This document shows positions 55,575-64,000 of a stretch of 64,000 nucleotides of DNA, in pieces. The notes under the pieces were generated by a model. It saw nothing but the letters and a program-made list of their open reading frames with translations. It ran no database searches and was not told the origin of the DNA. Each line of letters begins with the position of its first letter. Within the stretch, counting starts at the first letter, position 1. The stretch comes from Dactylonectria macrodidyma. Its lineage: Eukaryota; Ascomycota; Sordariomycetes; Hypocreales; Nectriaceae. The position numbers and the translations under genes were made by a program. Location of the stretch: NCBI GenBank assembly GCA_020744425.1, contig JAGMUV010000003.1, positions 4,402,001 through 4,466,000 of the forward strand, read 5' to 3'.

Positions 55575-55971
55575 AACATTTCCCTTATTGACTCGCTCAC
55601 ATTATAGACAAGATTGAAGAATAGATAGAGGCAACTCTACCAAAGGAATAAAGTACACGGCGGATATAGGACAGTTCAAACTGGTGAGATAACTACCCTT
55701 TAGCCAGACATCAAACTCATGAAAAATATACATCTAGCATTGGCAGCACTTTGTCGCATTATGCCCTGTAATATTACATCGGGAAGATAGTAGTTTTGCG
55801 GTGCAGCGCTTAATAATTGTTCACGTATTTGCATTTTGTGAGTTTTGTGCTTGTGACTTTTTGTACTTGTGACTTTTGTGCTTGTGACTTTTGTGCTTGT
55901 GACTTTATCAAGAGCGTCAATGTAGGCTTAGAACTAGTCTCAGAGCGCGAGAAAAATAAACTAAAAATGTC
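55575..55971. other. Convergent 3' region with a 15-bp tandem repeat
   Basis: It lies between the stop codons of the arrestin and the zinc-finger regulator. Four copies of TTGTGCTTGTGACTT (second copy with one A for G) span 55845-55905, with one extra T between the first two. The rest is ordinary AT-rich trailer. Confidence 0.6.
55845..55905 (+). repeat. Four-copy 15-bp tandem repeat (minisatellite)
   Basis: Units at 55845-55859, 55861-55875, 55876-55890 and 55891-55905 of consensus TTGTGCTTGTGACTT. Near-perfect, so recent or still changing. Confidence 0.85.
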
Positions 55972-57435
55972 TTACTCGTTACGAATTGATAAGTCGCTCC
56001 CCATTTGTTCTAGTGACTCGAGGACAAAGGGATGCCATTGGCGATCTAGTCGCTCTAACACAGTATTGAGCAGCATCGTCGCTCTGCCCTCAAAGTACCA
56101 CTGTGGTTGGATCCTCTCGAGCAACAGACAGTAGTGCGCGAGGAGAATCAGCGCTGCTGGGTGTTCTTGGACGAGGAGCTCAATGAATTCAGGCGAGATG
56201 ACCATGGGCCAAACGCGGATCAAGTCCCAGGTCGTAAAGTCGTTTCCAGTGAGGGCTTGGGATGTTGCAAAGGCCCAGCCTAGCTGTGCAGCGGTCTCGC
56301 GATATATCTCACAGGCACTGTGGAACCAGGGTTCTTCGTCTTGTATGTCACTGTTTCCCGGTAAAATCGACAGAAGGTAGTCTGTCAAGGCTGACTGAGT
56401 CTCTTCCTGTACACCCGGGATGGGCATCTCCCACGACCTAGCCAGCGGACCCAGCGGCCCCGTCTCAATTCGATCCCACTGCTCGCACACCAAAAGACAC
56501 CCGTTGCGCACAAAGTACAGCCAGCTGCACAGCATGCCCTGGCTCGGACTAGCCGGATTCGTAAAGAACAAGGGCTCATCGGCGCTGTTGGCGGCGAAGG
56601 AGTAGACGATAAGCAGGTGGGAAAAAGCAAGGACGGCGTGGCAGTTGCTCGCGGAAACGTTGGCGATAGCATGCCGGAAGAGTGGCATTGCGATGTCTTG
56701 ATGGCTGCGGGCTTGTAGCAGGAAGAATGGACGTTGTGATGGGGATGAGTGGGCTAAATGCAGTGCTGAGCAGGCTAGGATGGTGTGCATTAGGAAGGGG
56801 TGCTCGTGGGCCATCTGGGGTATCGTCTTTTGCCAAACGTCCAAGGTTCCGTGTCTGTCCACTAAGGTTGTGGAAGTTGTCGATATGTAATGAGATAATA
56901 GACTCTGATCAAAGTCGTCTAGTTGGCTGTGACAAATGAGGACGTCGTCACATCGGATGGGCTGGGTTGTGGTATCGTCAACGTCCAATATTTGTTTGCT
57001 GCTTGTGCCGGTAAAGTAGTGCAATAGATTTCCTCTAAAGAATGTCTGCAACGGCGCAAACCGCCATTCATTATCAACGGCGCTGCCATGCCTCCCGTGC
57101 GCAGAGAGCCAATGCCCTTGCATGCGTTTCGTCGAGACACACAGAAACCGACAGTCTGAACCGAGGCAGCGCAGACCATCAAGAACAGGCAAGAGCCGGA
57201 CGGGAAAATGGTCTATCTTAGAGCGAATTACTTCTTCTGGTGAAGCAAGCTTGAATCGCGCCGCGTACTCTATAAACTGGCGTCGGTGCGATCTGTATAT
57301 GCGATGAATCTCCTTCAAATGGCGCGCGATGCCCGTGTGTTGGACGGCGTAGCGGCATGACTTGCAGATCAAGACTCGGTAGACGGGGTCGTATTCTAGA
57401 AGATGCTCTGGGCGAAGCGGCTTGGCATGGTCCAT
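55972..57435 (-). CDS. OrsD-like zinc-finger protein with fungal transcription factor domain
   Basis: A single exon of 487 aa. Two C2H2-like fingers are visible: C24-x2-C27 with H39-x4-H44 (CKSCRYAVQHTGIARHLKEIH), and C89-x4-C94 with H107-x4-H112. This pair matches the OrsD/DUF3505-type N-terminus found in many ascomycete proteins. The following 350 residues, with HPFLMHTILACSALHLAHSSP and LRFYFVRNGCLLVCEQW-like stretches, resemble the Fungal_trans_2 region of sterol-uptake-type regulators. It probably acts in the nucleus. It is divergent from a short-chain dehydrogenase 575 bp away. The target is unknown. Confidence 0.82.
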   Translation of the reverse strand: MDHAKPLRPEHLLEYDPVYRVLICKSCRYAVQHTGIARHLKEIHRIYRSHRRQFIEYAARFKLASPEEVIRSKIDHFPVRLLPVLDGLRCLGSDCRFLCVSTKRMQGHWLSAHGRHGSAVDNEWRFAPLQTFFRGNLLHYFTGTSSKQILDVDDTTTQPIRCDDVLICHSQLDDFDQSLLSHYISTTSTTLVDRHGTLDVWQKTIPQMAHEHPFLMHTILACSALHLAHSSPSQRPFFLLQARSHQDIAMPLFRHAIANVSASNCHAVLAFSHLLIVYSFAANSADEPLFFTNPASPSQGMLCSWLYFVRNGCLLVCEQWDRIETGPLGPLARSWEMPIPGVQEETQSALTDYLLSILPGNSDIQDEEPWFHSACEIYRETAAQLGWAFATSQALTGNDFTTWDLIRVWPMVISPEFIELLVQEHPAALILLAHYCLLLERIQPQWYFEGRATMLLNTVLERLDRQWHPFVLESLEQMGSDLSIRNE

Positions 57436-58010
57436 GATGCTTGGAATTGGAGAATGTCACCGGTGATTCTAGCGGGACGCGCGGAACAATGAATGATGCT
57501 GGAGAAGAGGTTTTGGGAACGACACCTGAGATTCTGGCGGAGCGGATGGAACAGCACCCGCGATTCTGGTGGGACGTGTCATGATATAGATCTCTTGTTC
57601 GATTTGGGTCCACATAATCATGTAGGATGTCAGACGCATAACGACGATGTCCAATAAGAATGCCTTCAGCGCTGCTCCCTTGTTTGAAAACCGACGGTGC
57701 CGTTCCCGCTAGCCCTCAAGCGATTTAGTGGGTTGTGGTCATGGGAGGGTTTCTCAGTTGTTTATCGAGATGGAGTCCAGGACAATGATATTGAAAGAAT
57801 ATGTATAAAGAGCGGGATTTGGGCGGTTCTTGGATGAGACGATCGAGTTCAGTTTTCTTGCGGAATTAAAAGACCTATTGCTGTCATCGTTCAACACTGC
57901 AGACTCACCTGTCCTCAGTAGTAGCATTGGTTGACGAGCCACAGCATTCACAACTTGATATTATTGGATATCAAATCTATCTTTAAGATCTGTCAGTATA
58001 ACCTGAAAAG
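57436..58010. promoter_or_regulatory. Divergent promoter of OrsD-like regulator and SDR with three direct repeats
   Basis: The word GATTCTRGYGG occurs three times in one orientation: 57465-57475, 57530-57540 and 57562-57572. The first and third extend to GATTCTRGYGGGACG. The clustering within 110 bp just upstream of the regulator start suggests an operator. Nothing coding is seen. Confidence 0.5.
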
Positions 58011-58982
58011 ATGGCCTGGAAGCGATCCGTGATTGTGACGGGGGGCACAGCAAACCTAGGCTATCACGCCGCCCTCAACATCGCTAGATCGCACCCCGAC
58101 TATCTCGTCATGCTCTCGTCCAGGTCCGACAAGGACAAAGCCGCAGACGCCATCAACAAGGCCCTAGGCCAAGATAATACTATGTTTATTCCCCTCGACC
58201 TCGCCAGCCAGGCCAACGTGCGCGAGTACGCCAAGCAGTGGAAGACTAAGGGATATCCCCCCATCCAGATGCTGCTTCTCAACGCTGGGCTGCAATTCCC
58301 CGGGGCCTTGACGAAGACAGTTGATGGCATCGAGGCCACTTTTGGCGTCAACCACGTCGGCCACGCGCTGCTCTTTCATCTGCTGTATCCATATCTCGCC
58401 GACACAGCCCGCATTGTCCTCACGTCAAGCGGCACGCACGATCCAGCCATGAAGAGCGGCCTCCCCGACGCCGTGTACGAGTCAGCCGAGGACCTCGCGC
58501 ACCCACCAGCCTCGATGACGGACGTTCCAGGCCGCCAGCGCTACGCCAGCAGCAAACTCGTCAACGTGCTGTGGACATATGCACTAGATCGCCGGCTCTC
58601 CAAGCAGCGGCCTCAACGAACCATGACCGTCAACGCCTTCGACCCGGGCCTCATGCCGGGTACGGGCCTTGCGCGCGAGGGAACGCGCGTCGAGAGGTTT
58701 CTGTGGCTGCGCGTTATGCCGTGCATCATGCCGTTGCTGCGGGTTGCCGTGACGCCGAATACGCACTCTCCCGCGGAGTCCGGCGCCGCGCTGGCGAGGC
58801 TTGCGGAGGGGGATGGTGGGGGCGAGAGCGGCAAGTATTATGAGGGCGTCAAGGAGATAAAATCTAGCGTGGATAGCTACGTCATTGAGAAGCAGGAGGA
58901 TCTGTGGCGCTGGACGGTCGGATACGTTGCCGGGTCTGATGCGGAGCGGGCTCAGTTTGACGAGTTGACGGGTTTCAAGTAG
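58011..58982 (+). CDS. Short-chain dehydrogenase/reductase (classical SDR, retinol-dehydrogenase-like)
   Basis: NAD(P)-dependent oxidoreductase of 323 aa in one exon. The cofactor motif is TGGTANLG at 10-17, LNAG at 90-93 supports the central sheet, the catalytic Ser lies in TSSGTHD (139-140), and YASSK gives Tyr178 and Lys182. FDPGLMPGTGLAR follows as the usual substrate loop. The beta2 region (MLSSRSDKDK) with Arg/Ser suggests NADP preference. There is no signal peptide or membrane anchor. The substrate cannot be read from sequence. It is divergent from the OrsD-like regulator, which may control it. Confidence 0.9.
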   Translation: MAWKRSVIVTGGTANLGYHAALNIARSHPDYLVMLSSRSDKDKAADAINKALGQDNTMFIPLDLASQANVREYAKQWKTKGYPPIQMLLLNAGLQFPGALTKTVDGIEATFGVNHVGHALLFHLLYPYLADTARIVLTSSGTHDPAMKSGLPDAVYESAEDLAHPPASMTDVPGRQRYASSKLVNVLWTYALDRRLSKQRPQRTMTVNAFDPGLMPGTGLAREGTRVERFLWLRVMPCIMPLLRVAVTPNTHSPAESGAALARLAEGDGGGESGKYYEGVKEIKSSVDSYVIEKQEDLWRWTVGYVAGSDAERAQFDELTGFK

Positions 58983-60298
58983 ATTAGATCACGGGGAGTT
59001 CATCCACGGGTAGGCTGTGTTCATGCGGGTTCATTCGTGGACTTGAGATGGTGCAGTTAGTGGCCGTTTTTACAAAAACCCAGCGTTTCTGTCTTATCTT
59101 GCGAGGCTGACATCCCACCCATCAAGCGGCAATTGGTTTTGGTAGTAATTAAACATATTTCAACATCATCAGCCATGTCTCACATCCCCCCTTCAAACTT
59201 CAAAGCTGTTCCTCCTCGTCCAGCAACGCACGTGGGGGGGGAAAAACGCGAGTCGGTGCAATCTTATTACCCGCGAGTCGCCATTGATCAACACGATGCT
59301 GTGCTTTGGTGCTAGGGAGAACCGAAGCGTCATGATAGGCTCTAGCCGTGTCCAGCGGCCCACAAGTTGCCATTTCAGCTTTTAACGAAGGAGTCTAAGC
59401 CACGATTGCTTCCCTCTTTTAGCACCGGGATGGCTTCCACAAGCTGGGCACCATGGGTGGCTTTCCATTTTAGTGCTGGGGATGAATGAACTTCCCTCTT
59501 TTCTACACCGGGCCCCGCGGGCGGTCGAGACCTCCAACAGACCCAGAAACCCAGATGATGATGGAGAAGGTGATGCAAGGGACCCTGGATTAGCATCGAC
59601 GAAACAGGGATTGGCCGAGTCGAAGGAGCTAGCTTGCCTTGCAAAGAGGGCGCAAGCCTGATGTTTATTGTACAGCCCCGTTGATCAGTGAGACGAGGGT
59701 GGTGCCCAGTGATTACTCGCATTCACCAAAGCCTATGAAAAGCCTCCCTTCGTATTATCCTCCATCATCATACATGCAGCATAAAACAAAAACAGGCCAC
59801 ACATACAGAGCCACGACTTGAATGCTGGTCTTGGCCCTCCATCTTGGCACGGAACCTAAGCCACAGGTTTGTCTGGGGGATCTTCCACCAGGGGGAAACC
59901 GGCAGGACCCTGCTCATTGCTCGTGTTGGATCAGGCTATCTCTGACGCTCTTCTCTGTTTATTACTCGCCACCAACCCCATCCTGCATTCGGCCACTTCC
60001 TGGTTCCGTCAAGCCCGCCCGAAAGAAGCATAGCCGGCGATAGTGACCCTTTTTCTTTTTAATGCGTCCTTGTATCCCTGCACTCTAGCTTAGCCCGCCC
60101 GTTATTTTTTTTCCCATTCATTAATTGCCTCGTCCCTCTTTTTTTTTGTGTCCTTGACTGTTTCCTCTCCATACTGTACATGACGCTATTCGTCGCCAAT
60201 CTGTTCATGGGCCGCCCTGTGCCGTCTCTCTCTCCCCCCAGCAGCAGCATCCTCCCGGAGCGCAGCCACTCCTCCTCCTCCTTGCGGGCATCATCCCG
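58983..60298. other. Intergenic region upstream of the FAD oxidoreductase
   Basis: No gene is supported in 1.3 kb. Short open frames are mutually overlapping and random in composition. The last 250 bases are CT-rich with TTTTTTTT and CCTCCTCCTCC runs, typical of a fungal leader. Confidence 0.5.
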
Positions 60299-62071
60299 AT
60301 GCCGTCGTCATGGAGCCGGTTACTTTGCCTCCTCGCTGCACTCTACTTGACCTGTTACCTCCTTGTAGCTCTCGTCTCGTCTACTCCCGTAGAGGCGACC
60401 GTCTACAACTATGACGGCGTCGTCCTAGACGTCGCGTCGCCCAGAGTCGATGCTCGCGATGGCGCTGCTGCGGTGCATCAATATGACGTGATCATCTACG
60501 GCAACACCGTCGCCGCTTTAGCTGCCGCCCTACAGGTCAAGCGCATGCGCAAAACTGTCGCCGTTGTGTTTCCTGGGAATACTCTTGGTGGGCTCACGAC
60601 TTCAGGCCTTGGATGGACCGACAACAAAAATGGCGACTCAATTGGAGGCATCGCGAGGGAGTTTTACAATCGCGTTTTTGCCTATTACGAGTCCGACGGC
60701 GTCTGGAAGTACGAGGAGCGCGCCACCTATCGCAACAAGAACATCCGCGCCCAACCTGGCGTCGCAATCGAGGACAACAAGAAGATGCAGTGGACATTCG
60801 AGCCCAAGGCCGCAGAGTACATCTGGGAGCAGTGGGTGATTGAAGCCGACATTCCCATCTTCCGAAACGAGGCCGTCGACCGATCTGGGAGTGGTGTCGT
60901 CATGAACGGCACCCAGATCGCCTCCTTCACGACGCTCACGGGCGCTGTGTTCGAGGGCAAGATGTTTATGGACGCCGGGTATGATGGCGACTTGATGGAA
61001 GCAATTGGCATTCCGTATCGCACGGGTCGCGAAGGACGGGCTGAATTCGACGAACCGGCCGGCGGCTTTTCTCTCAACGGACCCAATCGACTCTCCCGCA
61101 TCGACCCTTACCGCGAGAGAGGCAACGCGAGCAGCGGCTTGATATCCGGCATCCAGCGCATCATCAACGACACAGCCGCCATCACGGGCTATCCGGACCC
61201 TCACCGGCTGCAGTCGTACAACTTCCGTCTGAGCCTGACCAAGGTGCCGCTCAACAAGAAGCCCTTCTTCAAGCCCGAGGGCTATAACGAGACCAAGTAC
61301 GAGATTCTCTTCCGCTACATCGAGTCTGGCTATCGCGGACCCTTCTTCACCAGCCAGCTCATGCCTAACCTCAAGACCGACTCCAACGCGGCCGGTCAGG
61401 TCAGCACTGATCTTATTGGCGGTAATTACAACAACGAGTCCAACTATGCAGAGTTCTCGTATGCGCAGCGCGAGACGACGATATTGGCGCATAAGATCTA
61501 CACCCAGGGTTTCCTCTGGACATTGGCTAACCATCCACGGATTCCTCTCTCGGTACGGACGGATATCGGCCACTGGGGTTATTCAAAGGACGAATTTGTC
61601 AGAAACGACAACTTTCCTCCCGAGATTTATATCCGCGAAGGCCGACGCATGAAGGGCTTGTACACCATGAGCCAGCGAGACGTCCAAGTGCCCAAGGAGT
61701 TCCCTCTCGATGCTATCATCGGCATGGGCTGCTACTTCCTCGACGTACACCAAGTCGAACGCGTCGTCGTCGAAGACCGCGTCTACGACGAAGGCCTCGT
61801 GCACATCATCACGCGCGCGCCCTTCGCGATTCCCTTCAACAGCATCATCCCGGACTCCCGATACGCGACCAACTTCATTAACCCAGTGACGATGAGCGCC
61901 ACGCACATTGCCTACTCGGCGATCCGCATGGAGCCGACGTACATGATCATGGGCCAGAGCGCGGGGACGGCGGCCGTCATGGCCATCGAGCAGGGCGTGA
62001 ATATTCAAGATGTCAACCGCCGCAAGCTGGCGGCGAGGTTGAAGTCGGATAAGCAGATTTTAAGTCCCTAG
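60299..62071 (+). CDS. Secreted FAD-dependent oxidoreductase (FAD_oxidored family)
   Basis: A single exon of 590 aa. Residues 1-34 form a strong signal peptide or anchor (LLCLLAALYLTCYLLVALVSS). The FAD-binding start reads YDVIIYGNTVAALAAAL (about 62-78), where the first glycines of GxGxxG are replaced, as is partly usual in this family. LGGLTTSGLGWTD and the long FMDAGYDGDLMEAIGIPYRTGRE block are characteristic. The C-terminus IMGQSAGTAAVMAIEQGVNIQDV is the canonical closing FAD motif. In bacteria such proteins often sit in polysaccharide loci and are sometimes mislabelled xanthan lyase. The substrate is unknown. A GH2 glycosidase follows on the same strand 870 bp downstream. Confidence 0.87.
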   Translation: MPSSWSRLLCLLAALYLTCYLLVALVSSTPVEATVYNYDGVVLDVASPRVDARDGAAAVHQYDVIIYGNTVAALAAALQVKRMRKTVAVVFPGNTLGGLTTSGLGWTDNKNGDSIGGIAREFYNRVFAYYESDGVWKYEERATYRNKNIRAQPGVAIEDNKKMQWTFEPKAAEYIWEQWVIEADIPIFRNEAVDRSGSGVVMNGTQIASFTTLTGAVFEGKMFMDAGYDGDLMEAIGIPYRTGREGRAEFDEPAGGFSLNGPNRLSRIDPYRERGNASSGLISGIQRIINDTAAITGYPDPHRLQSYNFRLSLTKVPLNKKPFFKPEGYNETKYEILFRYIESGYRGPFFTSQLMPNLKTDSNAAGQVSTDLIGGNYNNESNYAEFSYAQRETTILAHKIYTQGFLWTLANHPRIPLSVRTDIGHWGYSKDEFVRNDNFPPEIYIREGRRMKGLYTMSQRDVQVPKEFPLDAIIGMGCYFLDVHQVERVVVEDRVYDEGLVHIITRAPFAIPFNSIIPDSRYATNFINPVTMSATHIAYSAIRMEPTYMIMGQSAGTAAVMAIEQGVNIQDVNRRKLAARLKSDKQILSP

Positions 62072-62943
62072 GCCACATTGCCTGTACAAATTTGTACTTG
62101 TGGCCGTTGGGGAAAGGCTTGACCGTATTTTGTATATTATTTGTAGTATTTTGAGTACAATCTGGATGAATACATGGGAGCGTTTTGCATATTTCCGTAT
62201 TACTTATTACTCGACTGTTGGAGCAACAGGGATCACTCATGCCTTGTTTCAACTCGTCAATTCGCTTTGATTCATGACACTCAACACCGCTGACTACCGC
62301 CTCTTTTCCACGGAATTCATCACCATGGGATCCACAATTAATATTCAAACCTCCATCATGAGAACCCTCCATAATATGATCTACATCCCACTCAGGAATA
62401 CTGATGTGACATCACATCTCTTTAGCCGGCGACTTACTCCACTGCCTACCCCGCCCGTCCTACCCGGAGCTCTGTCTCCAAACACCACTTTGGGCTCTAA
62501 CTATACCTCATTCCCCTCACGAACTACTACTCTGCCTTGCATGCGTCCCAGTCACATCTTCGATCTATATTAGGCTAAAGTAGCTACCCTGCCGATTGAG
62601 AAGCTCAACTCAGAATCATCAGTTCGAGGCGGGGCGCAGCTATAGTCTCGCCTGTTTTAACCTTATCCCCTGACGAAAAACATGCCCATCAACGGGGTTG
62701 TCAACTGCCGAGCGTAACCTTGAACAGTTCTATTTAGCAATGCTGTTCGATCGACACTTCTAACAGCCCGATTGAGGTCTTAACTTCACCATATTGGGGG
62801 GGGATTGGTGGGATTTCTCCCATCATGAATGCGGGGAACTGTGTCGTCGGATCTATAGAAAGCTCGGGGTAGGGAGATATATAGGCTCAATCTACAGCCC
62901 GGGAGTCTCATAGCAACCAATATGTGAGTTTGCCGATTTAATC
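62072..62943. promoter_or_regulatory. Intergenic region with GH2 promoter
   Basis: Two CCNCCAAT-type sites in reverse orientation, ATTGGGGG at 62793-62800 and ATTGGTGG at 62804-62811, lie 133-151 bp upstream of the GH2 start. TATATAGG at about 62878 is a likely TATA element. No gene is seen. Confidence 0.5.
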
Positions 62944-64000
62944 ATGAAACTCGGCATTGTACCAGCTCTTTTACAGAGTATCTTGCTCTTCGGGTCTATT
63001 GACCTCGTAGACGCCCTGGCAGTCACCAATCTTGGCCAAGGAGGTCGCCAGCGCACTAGCATCAACTCAGGCTGGAAGTTCTCGCGGACAGAATCAAACC
63101 CAGATGGCATCATCTACGACCATCGCCCAGACTTGGCCAATATCGCAAACCCAGTCGTATTGAAGCCATGGATTCTACCGTCAGGCAACGACTTCATCAA
63201 TGACCCTGCCAGTCGTCACGAGATACCGAGCACCAGTCCTGCAATTAGTGACCTGAGCTATGTGCAGGCCTCACTAGATGACAGCGAGTGGGAGTCTGTT
63301 ACACTACCTCATGATTGGGCCATCGCTGGGCCTTTCTACACCGAGGATGACCCCATTGTTGGAGGTGGAATGGGGCGTCTACCCGTGCATGGCGTTGGTT
63401 GGTATCGCCGAGTGCTCACTATTTCCCAAGAAGACTTGGATAATGCAATCTACCTTGACATCGACGGCTCCATGTCGTATACTATGGTATGGGCCAACGG
63501 GGAGCTAGTTGGAGGCTGGCCATATGGATATGCTTCGTTCCGACTAGATTTGACATCGCATCTCAAGGCTGGAGACAACGTACTAGCCATTCGCACAGAT
63601 AATCCCCCGGATTCGGCACGATGGTATCCTGGCGCGGGTCTGTACCGCAGTGTTTGGATCACCAAAGTCGCCAAGCTGCATGTCGGCCAATGGGGAACGT
63701 TTGTCACATCAAGGGATGTATCCGCCGACTCTGCAACTCTGAATCTCGTCGTCGATGTCGAGAATACTGGAGATTCAACTCGAAAGGTTGATGTGGTTAC
63801 AAACGTGTACGAAGTGGACTCAAAGACTGGAAAGACGGGAAGCAAGAGGGTTGCTGTATTTGCCAAGAAATCCATCAACGTTGCAAAAGGAGAAAAGACA
63901 TCGACAAACTCATCCACTGAAATCAAGAATCCACGACTCTGGGGACCTCCTCCAACGCAAGAACCCAATCTCTATGTTTCAATCACAACCATCTCCGTGG
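62944..64000 (+). CDS. Secreted glycoside hydrolase family GH2 (partial, N-terminal 352 codons)
   Basis: The frame is open from ATG 62944 to the window end. Residues 1-25 look like a signal peptide (IVPALLQSILLFGSIDLVDA). The GH2 N-terminal jelly-roll is clear: SINSGWKFSR, WESVTLPHDWAIAGPF, GVGWYRRVL, and the block NPPDSARWYPGAGLYRSVWI, a strong GH2 beta-galactosidase signature. A second immunoglobulin-like domain begins at about residue 240 and ends with NPRLWGPPPTQEPNLY. The catalytic TIM barrel lies beyond the edge, so specificity (beta-galactosidase, beta-glucuronidase or other) cannot be decided. PHDW is typical of beta-galactosidases. It could trim galactan side chains of rhamnogalacturonan-I. 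Confidence 0.88.
   Translation, partial: MKLGIVPALLQSILLFGSIDLVDALAVTNLGQGGRQRTSINSGWKFSRTESNPDGIIYDHRPDLANIANPVVLKPWILPSGNDFINDPASRHEIPSTSPAISDLSYVQASLDDSEWESVTLPHDWAIAGPFYTEDDPIVGGGMGRLPVHGVGWYRRVLTISQEDLDNAIYLDIDGSMSYTMVWANGELVGGWPYGYASFRLDLTSHLKAGDNVLAIRTDNPPDSARWYPGAGLYRSVWITKVAKLHVGQWGTFVTSRDVSADSATLNLVVDVENTGDSTRKVDVVTNVYEVDSKTGKTGSKRVAVFAKKSINVAKGEKTSTNSSTEIKNPRLWGPPPTQEPNLYVSITTISV

Noticed and set aside
60638..61573. Minus-strand 311-aa frame opposite the FAD oxidoreductase
   Set aside because: Shadow of a strongly coding plus-strand gene; no ATG context or domain.
1..64000. CRISPR arrays, bacterial operons, plasmid origins
   Set aside because: No regularly spaced repeats of the kind, and introns throughout mark the DNA as eukaryotic nuclear.

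Overview
The window reads as nuclear DNA of a filamentous ascomycete, most likely a Sordariomycete. Genes have short spliceosomal introns (48-75 bp) with GTRNGT-type donors and CTAAC-like branch points. There is a tRNA gene with a canonical position-37 intron, and a DNA transposon whose interior has been eroded in the way RIP (repeat-induced point mutation) erodes repeats. Species cannot be fixed from the sequence alone. I rebuilt every multi-exon gene by hand from splice signals, and every joined reading frame closes in phase.

Layout. 1-109: C-terminal tail of a gene entering from the left. 563-3735: a complete but dead hAT-type transposon with 20-bp terminal inverted repeats and an 8-bp target duplication. 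4.8-14.3 kb: an ABCC/MRP-type ABC transporter, a secreted S10 serine carboxypeptidase and an OPT oligopeptide transporter, a set that fits export plus peptide scavenging. 16.2 kb: tRNA-Glu(UUC). 17.4-20.0 kb: a beta-hydroxyacid dehydrogenase and a secreted pectin methylesterase. 20-27 kb: gene-poor DNA holding one secreted cysteine-rich protein and a broken paralogue of it.

27-46.5 kb is the most striking part. A secreted PL3 pectate lyase is followed by a run of genes without signal peptides: a PL26-type exo-rhamnogalacturonan lyase divergent from an MFS sugar transporter, a Gfo/Idh/MocA oxidoreductase convergent with a DUF2264 protein, a GH88 unsaturated uronyl hydrolase divergent from DUF2264, a Zn2Cys6 regulator, and a second MFS sugar transporter. 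Read together this looks like a fungal rhamnogalacturonan-I (pectin backbone) uptake-and-degradation cluster, in which oligosaccharides are imported and finished inside the cell. A 9-bp motif, GGGCATCGG or its complement, lies in three copies in the DUF2264/GH88 promoter and once each upstream of the regulator and of the second transporter. It is a candidate operator of the system.

48-64 kb: an LRR-like hypothetical protein with a GC-AG intron, a monocarboxylate-type MFS transporter divergent from a second Zn2Cys6 regulator, a CreD/ROD1-type arrestin, an OrsD-like zinc-finger regulator divergent from a short-chain dehydrogenase, a secreted FAD-dependent oxidoreductase, and the first 352 codons of a secreted GH2 glycosidase that runs off the right edge. 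The arrestin (sugar-transporter turnover) and GH2 (possible galactan side-chain removal) could serve the pectin system, but that is inference.
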